DNA of 64,000 nt from Saccharomycopsis malanga (taxonomy: Eukaryota; Ascomycota; Saccharomycetes; Ascoideales; Saccharomycopsidaceae): the NCBI GenBank assembly GCA_004014935.1, contig CP025323.1, positions 2,991,001 through 3,055,000 of the forward strand. Direction: 5' to 3'. Of the stretch, positions 19,789 through 28,725 are shown piece after piece. Made by a program: the position numbers and the translations under genes. The notes below the pieces were generated by a model, which was given only the letters and a program-made list of their open reading frames with translations, did not search any database and was not told the origin of the DNA. Position 1 is the stretch's first letter, and each line of letters starts with the position of its first letter.

Positions 19789-21357
19789 TCACAACATGTA
19801 GTCAAAACTAGGACGTTTGTCATTGAATATGATTTTGCCTCTTTCCGACTTTTCGCTGAATTGTTCTTTGTAAGTGTTAGTTCTCTTTTCTTTGTTGTTA
19901 CTTAAGCAAACAAACAAGTATGCTACCACGGCGATCAAGGTGAGAAGTTGAAAGCCAAAACAAGCAGCAAAAGGAGCAGTGACATCTTTTTCATGATTAT
20001 AGAAAGTGAAGATGGATATAATGCCGCCAATGGAACCAAAGCTGATTTGCAATGAAGTGATAATGCTCTTTCTAAGATGGCCTCCTACGTTCAATGTGGT
20101 CCAACAAAGAATCACAGGCAAGGCGGAATAACCTCCAGCAGCAAGGAAAAAAGAACCAATGTATTTGATGTGATTTTCGGTTTGGCTTGGAATGAAAATA
20201 AGTAATGAGCCAACAAGGGCAATGATCAAGTTAGCAATTATAACAGGAGATCTTTTTCCAATGTACTCAGAAACAAAACCAGAGGCATTACACCAAATGA
20301 ACGCTACCACCCAAGGGAAGTTTCCAAAAGAGATGTTCTTCGCACCCGGGTATCCAATTGCGCTCATAAATATTGGCTCGTGGAAAGCATAGACATAGGT
20401 GGCGTAGGAAATTCCAAGAGAGCAGAAGGCAGGAAGCCATACCAACGGATCGACAAGACATTTGAAGATATCTTCTTTGGTAGAATCCAAACTGTAACCA
20501 GATTTTCCGCCAAACAATTCTAATTTTTTAATGAGAAAAAACGTTTCGTCATCATTAAAGAATCTGGCACCTTCAGGAAAGTCTGGTAAAATAAAGAACA
20601 AAATAACAGCACATCCTATGGTCAATGAGCCATAAGTAATGACAGCCCATCTCCAGACAGGCCAGCCGTTACTACCGTCCAAGTTTTTGGTTATTCCATA
20701 AGAAATAAAACTGCTTATAATACCAGCAATACAGCTGACAGAGTATATGGAACTGAATCTGCGCTGCGACTCATGTGGAGTGTAATAATGTGCCAATATA
20801 TAGAAGATGGCAGTTTCGGAACCGGCCTGAACAACACCATGGAGAAAGTGCAAGCCAACATAAGCACTATAACTATGGACAAACCCAGAACTCATGGTAA
20901 CAACACCGTAGAGAAGAACAGAAATACTGATCCAAAAATGTGGTCTAACTCTTTTCAACAACAAATTGGAAAAAAACTGAAATAAAATATAAGGAGCAAA
21001 GAAAGCTGCGTAAGAAGAATAAAATTGCAACGATGTAAGATGCAAATCCTCAAAAATCCCAGCTTCTTCAATAAAGCCAAAACTGGATCTGTTGAAATAA
21101 GCCAAGAAATACAAGAGAGCAAAGGGTGGAACAACACAGAGGTCAATCTTTCTAACAAGTTTTTTTTCGTCAATGTTGTAAATGGTAGCCAATTCATTGA
21201 TCTTGATTAGCCTTGTCTGTCTACTGTAGTTTTGTTCATAATCTTCAGTGTCTTGGAAGTTGAATTGACTATTTTGAAGCTGATCAAATGAAATAACATT
21301 ATCGATTTTGCTCTTGTCCAAGTAGGACACTTCAAGAAGTTCTTCGTGAGCATTCAT
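19789..21357 (-). CDS. MFS anion:cation symporter, DAL5/TNA1 type
   Basis: Plasma-membrane permease of the DAL5 (ACS) family, whose yeast members import allantoate, nicotinate, biotin, pantothenate and other small acids. Of 522 residues, the first 60 are a hydrophilic tail, followed by about 12 membrane segments starting at VVPPFALLYFLAYFNRSSFGF. The LPDFPEGARF motif before the central loop is characteristic of the TNA1/DAL5 group. The C-terminus is charged (EKRTNTYKEQF). Substrate is not readable from sequence. The next genes upstream in its direction are thiamine genes (THI20, THI6), about 2.7 kb away, so a thiamine-pathway precursor is one possibility; nicotinate or another acid is equally plausible. 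Confidence 0.85.
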   Translation of the reverse strand: MNAHEELLEVSYLDKSKIDNVISFDQLQNSQFNFQDTEDYEQNYSRQTRLIKINELATIYNIDEKKLVRKIDLCVVPPFALLYFLAYFNRSSFGFIEEAGIFEDLHLTSLQFYSSYAAFFAPYILFQFFSNLLLKRVRPHFWISISVLLYGVVTMSSGFVHSYSAYVGLHFLHGVVQAGSETAIFYILAHYYTPHESQRRFSSIYSVSCIAGIISSFISYGITKNLDGSNGWPVWRWAVITYGSLTIGCAVILFFILPDFPEGARFFNDDETFFLIKKLELFGGKSGYSLDSTKEDIFKCLVDPLVWLPAFCSLGISYATYVYAFHEPIFMSAIGYPGAKNISFGNFPWVVAFIWCNASGFVSEYIGKRSPVIIANLIIALVGSLLIFIPSQTENHIKYIGSFFLAAGGYSALPVILCWTTLNVGGHLRKSIITSLQISFGSIGGIISIFTFYNHEKDVTAPFAACFGFQLLTLIAVVAYLFVCLSNNKEKRTNTYKEQFSEKSERGKIIFNDKRPSFDYML

Positions 21358-21568
21358 GATTGTAACTATGATTGATAGATGTCTTACACCTCAAATCTTA
21401 GATACCAAAAAGAATTGACGAGACTGGCATATTTATATATACCCTTGAGGATGATTTAAGTGAAGGTAGGGACATTTCTTCAATGCTAAGAATAATTATT
21501 TCACCCAATATGCACCACGCATGCATGCTGCGGATTAAACTTCAGGATCTGCCAATGATGCATTGCGA

Positions 21569-21607
21569 CCTGCAGGCGACCTACAGGCATCCTGCAGGCT
21601 CCGCAGG
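21569..21607. repeat. Phased cluster of CCTGCAGGC sites
   Basis: CCTGCAGGC at 21569-21577, CCTACAGGC at 21580-21588, CCTGCAGGC at 21591-21599 and CCGCAGG at 21601-21607. Spacings are 11, 11 and 10 bp. The core CCTGCAGG is palindromic and GC-rich in AT-rich surroundings, 212-250 bp upstream of the transporter start. It looks like a clustered operator for a dimeric DNA-binding protein; this function is inferred. Confidence 0.6.
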
Positions 21608-21913
21608 ATTTGTATGCAATTCCAATGTGCAAAATGTGAAACATTGTTAACACATTGGTAATACGCCGTTAATACACGCTAAAATTGTTCATCATCAACC
21701 AAGTTGATAGCAGACTAGACTCACTAACGAAAGAATTCTAGGTGCAATTTTGCTTTGTTGGGAAATATTGCAGGCACTAACCCACCTGTGAACCGAAAGA
21801 TATGTCTTAAGTCCAATTATTAGCTTGCTTCATTAGATCTCGATTTAGTATCCCTGTTATCCCTAATGGTGGACCTAATTCTCAACTGCCAGACATATTG
21901 TTTGGCAGCCTTG

Positions 21914-22499
21914 TCGAGGGTACGGTCCGGATCCATCCCTCTTCGTAAGCATGTCTTTAATAGAAGCAGAGCTTTTGCAGACATGAACCCAGTAAAACAA
22001 AATTGACACAACATCTTGTATGACAGTTACAGTAAAGCACTGACAATGGCTTCTAAAAAAACGAAAGTGTCCGGCTAAATCAGTAACATTAGACTGGGAA
22101 ATCATGATTAACCGCAATAAGCATGTTGTCTTACAGACCAACAGTATGTCTCAACATTCAGAGCTCCGTAGATTTGTCAATTGTCAAGACTAGAAACCCA
22201 AAAAAGTTGAATGTCAATGCTAAAAATAAGTACATGGCTCTACCTCGCTATATTATGACCCTCATTTAAATTCAAATACATTATTTTTTCAGTTTTTAGA
22301 AAACCTTAGTGTAGTGAACCATTTTACTAAAACTAGAACGTGATTACACTCTAAAGAGCAGTGACAGAGGTTATCTTATCTCATATGGTCGTAAATATTT
22401 AACTTTAAGAACTAACTTCAGTATGTTTTACACTCACTGTGAGTAACTAAATTGACTTCGTACGACTTGACGGATAGCTAGTCGGATCCGTACCCTCGA
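21914..22499. repeat. Segment bounded by an imperfect inverted repeat
   Basis: TCGAGGGTACGG at 21914-21925, followed after 3 bp by GGATCC (21929-21934). The reverse complement CCGTACCCTCGA is at 22488-22499, overlapping GGATCC at 22484-22489. The arms match over about 17 bp with one 3-bp gap. No target duplication was found outside the arms and no transposase inside. It could be a decayed DNA transposon or chance. Confidence 0.35.
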
Positions 22500-22832
22500 A
22501 AGAGATGGGGTTGCCTCATTAATTGTGTTAAGAGCGAACACACTCGAACTAATTGGAGTAAGAAATAGTAGTCTAGGATATTACAGGTATTATTTGCACT
22601 GGCCAAGGCGCACAGGCACAAGTCCTTATTTTTTTAGCTAGAAAAGGTTATGTAAAAGCAAGCTAGGAAATAAAAAAACAGGAAAAGATTAAAGCTTAAC
22701 TAACCTTGGTGTAATTTAATTTCGCTTTCCGAATTTAAGTTGCCAATACTTGCAATCCGCGTACGCAGACAATATAACGCTGAGTAATAGTTTTAGACAA
22801 TAGCTGATTAAAATCTACAGGGGGATTAACTT

Positions 22833-23120
22833 TTAGCGACAGGTCGGAAAGTTTTTGTCATAATCACTTAAGAAGGGTTTTTGCACCATTATAGCTTTTT
22901 CCTGAGGCAAAAGAAGGATGATGTCTACAAATCTTATTCTTTTTTTCCTTACTGGAATATCTATTTTTACTCGAAACAGCTTTTTATAAAGATCTTCTTC
23001 TAAAAGGTTGAGCAACCATACTTCAATGAACCTTTGAATCGTACTGTTGACATCAGAATATCTGTTTGCCGAGGCATGTAAGTATTCTCCTAATGTTGAA
23101 AAGGGATTGGAAACACAGTG
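22833..23120 (-). pseudogene. Possible coding remnant, 95 codons, no start
   Basis: An open frame bounded by an upstream TAG (23121-23123) encodes NPFSTLGEYLHASANRY, then RFIEVWLLNLLEEDLYKKL and RFVDIILLLPQEKAIMVQ. The last part loosely recalls the strand pattern of PD-(D/E)xK-type nuclease domains attached to fungal AAA-like ATPase proteins, but Gln stands where the acid would be expected. There is no ATG near the start of the frame and no neighbour to complete it. It may be a gene relic or a chance frame. Confidence 0.2.
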
Positions 23121-23884
23121 CTACGGATGAAGTTTCACTTGAGAGTACTCAGTCTAGTACTTTGCAATGACAGGGAACAATAATAAGATCCTCATGTGCA
23201 TATGCGCGTCGACGCTTATAAATTATATTAGCCAGATTTGATTACCGGATTTGGTAAGAATATTGATCTACCATCGCGATTTCCAGCCCTATAGGAGTCC
23301 CTAATTAACTGGCTGACGTGTAATCCGGGTAGAAAGGTCTGGGCATGGAGTTCTTTCTTCCATAATGATATTATAATAAATTGCCATCATTTTGCTATTG
23401 ACCAGGGTCATCAGCGAAAATTATCGGCTGTCTTGCCTTTTACAGTAAATACAAAACGATTAGCAGCTTGAATGAAATATGTCAAAAAACTGCTTACTCC
23501 AACTCCTGTAAATGGAAATTTCATAACAAAAATAATGAGAAAATTTGCACACTCTTTAAGCTCTACAAAATTCATTACATCACCACTTCTCAATCCTCAT
23601 GACCATATTTAGAATTTCAAGATTTAGCCAAAGTAATCAAATTTGCCAGGAAACGTTCCTAACAAAGGCCCACTATTTTCTCGTTTTCGTATTTCAAGTA
23701 AAAACAAGGGCAGTGAAAACAGAGGTTAAGAAAACAGTAAAGTTGGAAATCTTGAACTATTTTTCACATTCTGTTTACGGGTAGTCTGAAAGCTCATCCA
23801 TCAGCAATAATGCATGTCAAAAGATTACAAGGATGACCTATAGTAATTGCAAGGTATTTTTTGATTTGAAAATATACTATAGTA

Positions 23885-23951
23885 TAGTAATAATAATAAT
23901 AGTTGTAGTCTTATATTTCGAGCCCAGTATATATCAGCACCGTATATATAC
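23885..23951 (-). mobile_element. ATT-tailed short retroposon-like element, copy A
   Basis: On the minus strand this begins GTATATATACGGTGCTG, continues ATATATACTGGGCTCGAAATATAAG and ends in an ATT-repeat tail. It aligns without large gaps to copies B (43364-43413) and C (45399-45465). The tail is interrupted (ACTATACTATAG follows) and no clean target duplication is visible, so it is probably the oldest of the three. Confidence 0.65.
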
Positions 23952-24031
23952 ACTTCAAAAGTATGCTTTTTTAATGGTATCATGCATGGTTTATAAACTA
24001 TATACTAAAATTGGCTCTTATAAACAACACA

Positions 24032-25645
24032 CTAATCCAAAAAGGCATCCCAAAACAGGATTTCCAATTTCACTACAGTTTTAAAAATTTCGATCAATCT
24101 AGACATATCCAGTGGTTGGAAGGTGCACTTTCTGATTGTATTCTCACCTTCCAAGCACAGATTATGGTACCATTCTGCACAATAATCATCAAGCCATTCT
24201 TTGTAGAGTGTATCCCTTAAACTATCTTCTTTTTTCTTGTACAAGTGCTGTCCGTAAAATGCTGCCTCGCGGTATCCAAACAAACAAGCTGACATGGCTA
24301 CATTAATTTCCAACCAATTTCCATGTTTTGCAACTTTGAAGAGATATGAACTATAAGCTTCGCAAGCATCGTTCATTTTTACTTGTTCCACCTCTTGTTC
24401 AGTGATACCAAGTTGTAAAAGCTTATTCTTATGTTTTTCTATTTCCGTAGTGATATTGTTCAAGATCCCAACAATCTTTTTGAATTCAGCGGTGTTAGGA
24501 GTCAATGCTGCAGCGAGACAATACGTTTTACCATAGTTTAACAAGTAGGCATGATCTTGCTTAAGAAAGCCTATAAACTTTTCCATAGGAAGTTGCATGG
24601 TAGCCAACTTTTCAATAAAAGGATGGTGGATGTAGGTATGCCAATAATCTTGAACATCTGGATGACTTTTCAAATATAGCATCAAATCGAGCTTGTTTTG
24701 TTGTTGAGTTATAGTAGAGTCAATCTCGTGAAATGCAATTGGCTCATGGGCTTCAAAATGACAAAGAGGACCATGGCCAGAACCAATGGACTTGTCAGCA
24801 TGAAAAATGGCATTCTGAACATATACAATTGCATTTCCCACAGCATCACTGAGTGGGATCTGTTTTGCAAGATTTGAGGCAATAGCAGAGGCTAAGGTAC
24901 AACCAGTACCGTGAGTACTTGCTGTATCTAAAAACTTTGACTTGAACAATGTAGTTGTATCTGTTTTTGATTCATACAAAACGTCATACAAGACGTCATT
25001 ATTGCCATAATTAACATGGCCGCCTTTGATTAGAATATTGGTAACAGTAGAAAGGTTTGTAATGCGTTTACAGAGTTCAATGGTATCATCAGGAGTTTTC
25101 AATGAAATCTCGTTGTTTTGATTCTCAAGAACCTCCAAAATCGCTTTTGCCTCTGGAATGTTTGGGGTGATCAAAATAGCTTTAGCAAACAAGTTCTCAA
25201 CCATAAGTTTGACGTTACTTTTACGGGAAAGTTCAAAACCTGAGGTGCTGACCATTACAGGATCAACTACTAAAGGTCCTTGGAAGTTGTAGGTATCTAA
25301 TGCCCATAGCAAGGCGCTGATGGCATTCTCGCTAAGCATTCCGGTTTTGACAGCATCAATGTCAATGTCTTCGAAATTGGCTTTCAAGATCTTCACAAGA
25401 AATTCCTCGGACAATTGATTCACATCACATACTCCAAGAGTATTCTGAGCAGTGAGAGAGTTGATACACGTCAATCCGTAACATTTATGGGCAGTAAAAG
25501 TCTTTAAGTCAGCCTCAATGCCTGCCCCGCCCGAGGAGTCAGATCCAGCAACTGTCATAATCCGTGGAACATGATTAGTCTCAGTTGACTCAGCTGCCGC
25601 CAATGGAATGGTTCTAATATCGGTTAACTCAATGGTTCTCTTCAT
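24032..25645 (-). CDS. THI20: HMP/HMP-P kinase with TenA-like thiaminase domain, Thi20
   Basis: Thi20 phosphorylates hydroxymethylpyrimidine twice for thiamine synthesis, and its C-terminal TenA domain salvages degraded thiamine. The N-terminal kinase domain is at about residues 25-290: the MTVAGSDSSGGAGIEADLKTF start motif, VVDPVMVSTSG, ITPNIPEAKAIL and the anion-hole DTASTHGTGCTLASAIAS. The TenA domain is at about residues 310-537 and includes GKTYCLAAALTPNT, VKMNDACEAYSSYLF and a terminal YKEWLDDYCAEWY segment. At 537 residues it is close to the S. cerevisiae Thi20 length (551). It is divergent from THI6 with a 258-bp shared promoter, which suggests joint thiamine-responsive control. Confidence 0.93.
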   Translation of the reverse strand: MKRTIELTDIRTIPLAAAESTETNHVPRIMTVAGSDSSGGAGIEADLKTFTAHKCYGLTCINSLTAQNTLGVCDVNQLSEEFLVKILKANFEDIDIDAVKTGMLSENAISALLWALDTYNFQGPLVVDPVMVSTSGFELSRKSNVKLMVENLFAKAILITPNIPEAKAILEVLENQNNEISLKTPDDTIELCKRITNLSTVTNILIKGGHVNYGNNDVLYDVLYESKTDTTTLFKSKFLDTASTHGTGCTLASAIASNLAKQIPLSDAVGNAIVYVQNAIFHADKSIGSGHGPLCHFEAHEPIAFHEIDSTITQQQNKLDLMLYLKSHPDVQDYWHTYIHHPFIEKLATMQLPMEKFIGFLKQDHAYLLNYGKTYCLAAALTPNTAEFKKIVGILNNITTEIEKHKNKLLQLGITEQEVEQVKMNDACEAYSSYLFKVAKHGNWLEINVAMSACLFGYREAAFYGQHLYKKKEDSLRDTLYKEWLDDYCAEWYHNLCLEGENTIRKCTFQPLDMSRLIEIFKTVVKLEILFWDAFLD

Positions 25646-25903
25646 TTTTGATATTTTTCATGACAGTATTATTCATTCGTTAGTGTGCCCTTATTCACTG
25701 ATTTTTATTTGACTGCAACCGGTGAGTCAACTGCTGTAGATCAAAGCATCGGGTGATCACCCGAGGATGCCGTATAAGTTGACATTCGAATGAAAATTAA
25801 TATATTTTATTATATATTTAAAAAGACAGTGGGCTAAAGAATAATACAAAGTAAAAGTATCACAAGTGTGTAAAGACAAGAACAATTTATCCCACAATAC
25901 ACC
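25646..25903. promoter_or_regulatory. THI20/THI6 bidirectional promoter with 16-bp palindrome
   Basis: 258 bp between the two thiamine gene starts. TCGGGTGATCACCCGA at 25749-25764 is a perfect palindrome, flanked by GCA on the left and GGATGCCG on the right, in a local GC-rich patch. It lies 104 bp from the THI20 start and 140 bp from the THI6 start, a suitable place for a shared activator site. In S. cerevisiae, THI genes are controlled by Thi2/Pdc2 with Thi3; whether that applies here is not known. I saw no TPP-riboswitch core. Confidence 0.55.
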
Positions 25904-27493
25904 ATGAAATTCGACAAATCCAAAGTGGACTATCTGTTATATCTTGTGACAAACCGTGAAATGGTCCCTGAGGGATTGAATCTATATGACCAAGTACAAG
26001 CAGCGTTGGATAATGGAACCAGTGTTATACAATTGAGGGAAAAAAATGCAGATACTGGCGAATTTATAGCCATCGCTGAAAAATTACATACCTTAACGCT
26101 TGCATACAATGTGCCGCTTATCATCAATGATAGAGTGGATGTTGCCCTTGCAATAGATGCTGAGGGTGTACATGTGGGACAAGATGACATGGATTTCGAA
26201 CAAGCTAGAGCGATGCTTGGTGATGATAAGATCCTTGGGGTAAGTTGTAGTCTGGTTGCTGAGGTTGAGCAAGTAGCTCAAAGCAAGGCCAAAGTTGATT
26301 ACATTGGTATTGGCCCAGTTTATGACACGGCAACCAAGAAATTGACCAAGCCTCCTTTTGGTCCTGCTGGAGTCCGTGCTTGTTTGCAAACATTGTTGGA
26401 CAAGAATGCCTCGCACATCAAATCGGTCATCATTGGAGGATTGAACAAATCAAACATCCAAAGAGTTCTCTACATTAGCTCTATCCCTGGTAAATCCACT
26501 GATGGCGTGGCTGTGGTGTCATGTATAATGGCAGAAAAGGATGCTGGCGTTGCTGCTAAACAGACCCTTGCTGCCGTTAAAGAGGTTGGACCTTGGTTTA
26601 AAGCCATCAGTAACATACCGAAAAGCACTTCTTACGGTGCTGCCGTCAGAGAGAAAAACCCAATGATTCATCACATTACAAACGATGTGGTTAAAAATTT
26701 TTCTGCGAACGTCACTCTAGCAATAGGTGCATCGCCAATCATGAGCGAACTAGAAGAAGACTTTCCAGAATTGGCTGCCTTGCCTCACACAGGGTTGGTC
26801 TTGAATACAGGCACCCCTACAGAACCTCAAATCCAAATGTATCTCCGAGCTCTTGAGCTGTACAACAAAACTGGGTCACCTGTTGTATATGACCCAGTGG
26901 GCTGCGGAGCATCCAAAGCAAGAAAACTGTGTCTTAGACGTCTTTTGAACCTGGGATACTTTAGTGTGATTAAGGGCAATGCAGGTGAGATCTTGACAGC
27001 AGCAGGATTCGAGCTGAATATGAGAGGTGTAGACAGTGGCGTTGCCGAACATAAAATTATTTTGAAAGCTGCAAAGACTTTGGCTCTTCAGATGAGATGT
27101 GTGGTTGTAGTTACTGGTGCTGTAGACTATGTAGTTAATGGACTTGTTAGCCCGCAATCAGTGACTATCCCTCTGAATGTTAAAATTGATGCTCGTGAGA
27201 TCCGTGGGGGCAGTCTGTTGGCTCTGTCTATAACAGGTACTGGCTGCTCCTTGGGTAGTGTCATAGCTTCTTTTGTTGCTGCCAACCCAGAACATGTCTT
27301 TGAACTGACCTGTGCTGCCGTCCAGCGTTATAAGTATGCTGCCTTCAAAGCTAGCAAAAAGCTGGCTGGTCCAGGAACTTTTATTGCACACTTTTTAGAC
27401 GCTTTATACGATATTGAAGACGATTTGAAAAGCGAGGCTTCCAGTGAGCCATGCTCGTTCAAACCATTACAAGTTTGTGTTTCTGGTGTCTAA
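25904..27493 (+). CDS. THI6: Thiamine-phosphate synthase / hydroxyethylthiazole kinase, Thi6
   Basis: Bifunctional thiamine enzyme: the N-terminal half joins HMP-PP and thiazole phosphate into thiamine phosphate, and the C-terminal half phosphorylates hydroxyethylthiazole. TMP synthase domain, about residues 1-235: QLREKNADTGEF, PLIINDRVDVALA, EGVHVGQDDM, DYIGIGPVYDTATK. Thiazole kinase domain, about 245-529: NPMIHHITNDVVKNFSAN, GASPIMSELEEDF, PVVYDPVGCGASKAR, VIKGNAGEI and SITGTGCSLGSVIASF. 529 residues is the normal size (S. cerevisiae 540). Codon 11 is CTG (25934-25936) in DYxLYLVT, where S. cerevisiae Thi6 has Ser. It sits divergent to THI20. Confidence 0.94.
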   Translation: MKFDKSKVDYLLYLVTNREMVPEGLNLYDQVQAALDNGTSVIQLREKNADTGEFIAIAEKLHTLTLAYNVPLIINDRVDVALAIDAEGVHVGQDDMDFEQARAMLGDDKILGVSCSLVAEVEQVAQSKAKVDYIGIGPVYDTATKKLTKPPFGPAGVRACLQTLLDKNASHIKSVIIGGLNKSNIQRVLYISSIPGKSTDGVAVVSCIMAEKDAGVAAKQTLAAVKEVGPWFKAISNIPKSTSYGAAVREKNPMIHHITNDVVKNFSANVTLAIGASPIMSELEEDFPELAALPHTGLVLNTGTPTEPQIQMYLRALELYNKTGSPVVYDPVGCGASKARKLCLRRLLNLGYFSVIKGNAGEILTAAGFELNMRGVDSGVAEHKIILKAAKTLALQMRCVVVVTGAVDYVVNGLVSPQSVTIPLNVKIDAREIRGGSLLALSITGTGCSLGSVIASFVAANPEHVFELTCAAVQRYKYAAFKASKKLAGPGTFIAHFLDALYDIEDDLKSEASSEPCSFKPLQVCVSGV

Positions 27494-28725
27494 AAATAAA
27501 TTTATAGTTTTGTTTGCTTTGTTAACAATTTTACAGAAATATTATTGTCTTAAATTTTTGTAATCTTCTTGTATCAAGTGGTTGTTTTGTATGCATATAA
27601 ATATAAAGTATTCAAAGAACGATTAACAAGGGAGTCACTATAATATTGTTGGACTCCTCCGGAGAAACAAAAAAATAGAGAATAGAAAAAACTCAAACTT
27701 AGACCTAACATTCAAAAGTTGGTTATAAACTAAAAAATCTTTCATATTTTGCCATTTCTTAAAATTTTTTCTCTAAAAATAATTTTTTTGGGACGTAAAC
27801 AAAATACTAACTCTGTTTATTTTATGATTCATACTTATAGTTTTTTGAAGACTTGTTTTCTGATTTTTCATTATTTAATATATTGAAGAAAGCAGTTAAT
27901 TTGAAAAAACAGAAAAGAATTTCGAAAAGAAACTGATAGGCTTCCTAACAACAAGATCTAAAATTTAAAATGGTCATTTATATATAAAGGATAATCGAAA
28001 CTAAAGACATAAAACAATAAAAAAAGAAGCCAATAATATTACAACATGAATAGTGTTCTCGTAAATACATGTCGCAGCGTCATAACTTCTTTTTAGTAGT
28101 AAGAGTATTAAATCAAATTCAACTACTGAAACAATACTACTTAGCTTTTTTTTTCGATAAAATTCAACTAGCTTGCCTATTTTTTACATAAATAAGCTTC
28201 ATTTTTTTACCGAATGAAATTGATGTGACATTTTTACCAAAAACCCGTTTAGATTTGACTTGCTATATTTTCAACTTTTCACAATGAAAGTGTGACTAAA
28301 ATCGCTAAACAAGACTGACTTTGAATAACTGGTAGTCTATAATGCACATTCTTCAAATTGGCCAAACGTTATTGACTGGTGGCCTACAGCATACAATCCT
28401 ATCATCTTATATTGGTGAGATCATTTCAATTCAACACATATTTAAATTGCACTGAAAGAATTTACAGGCTTTATTACAAACAGTTTCCAAACCGAGATCT
28501 TTCGTAGAATCACAAAAATATATAAAAATTTATAAGAATATGGCTGAGCCATGGGTAGTTGTAGCTCTCAAGAAACAAAATAAGTTCCTAATAGTATATG
28601 GAATGCAGAATGGGTAAAATAAATTAAATAGAAAATAAATACGCTTAGTTTGTGCTTGCAACACGAAAACATAGCAATGCTAGAAATGAACTGGATGAAA
28701 GAAAAGCAAGGTCATGCTACACAGC
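27494..28725. other. Intergenic region, convergent THI6 and GPI-protein gene
   Basis: 1.2 kb of very AT-rich DNA with poly-A/T tracts. I see no gene, no tRNA boxes and no longer repeats. Confidence 0.5.

Larger units (their letters stand above)
21358..24031. other. 2.7-kb gene-free region upstream of the transporter
   Basis: Largest gene-free stretch in the window. The first 300 bp is the transporter promoter, with a phased CCTGCAGGC cluster (21569-21607) and a GCATGCATGC palindrome (21519-21528). Further features are an I-SceI-core-like 14-mer (21852-21865), an interrupted inverted repeat bounding 21914-22499, a 13-bp palindrome ACTCAC-T-GTGAGT (22432-22444), a doubtful minus-strand coding remnant (22833-23120) and one copy of the ATT-tailed short element (23885-23951). 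No intact gene is seen. Confidence 0.5.

Noticed and set aside
21358-24031. LTR retroelement remnant in the gene-free region
   Set aside because: No TG...CA-bounded repeats, primer-binding site or recognisable reverse-transcriptase or Gag motif was seen.
25646-25903. TPP riboswitch in the THI20/THI6 promoter
   Set aside because: GGTGATCACCCGAGGATG-like sequence drew attention, but the CUGAGA and other core elements are absent and the sequence is a DNA palindrome, which better fits a protein site.
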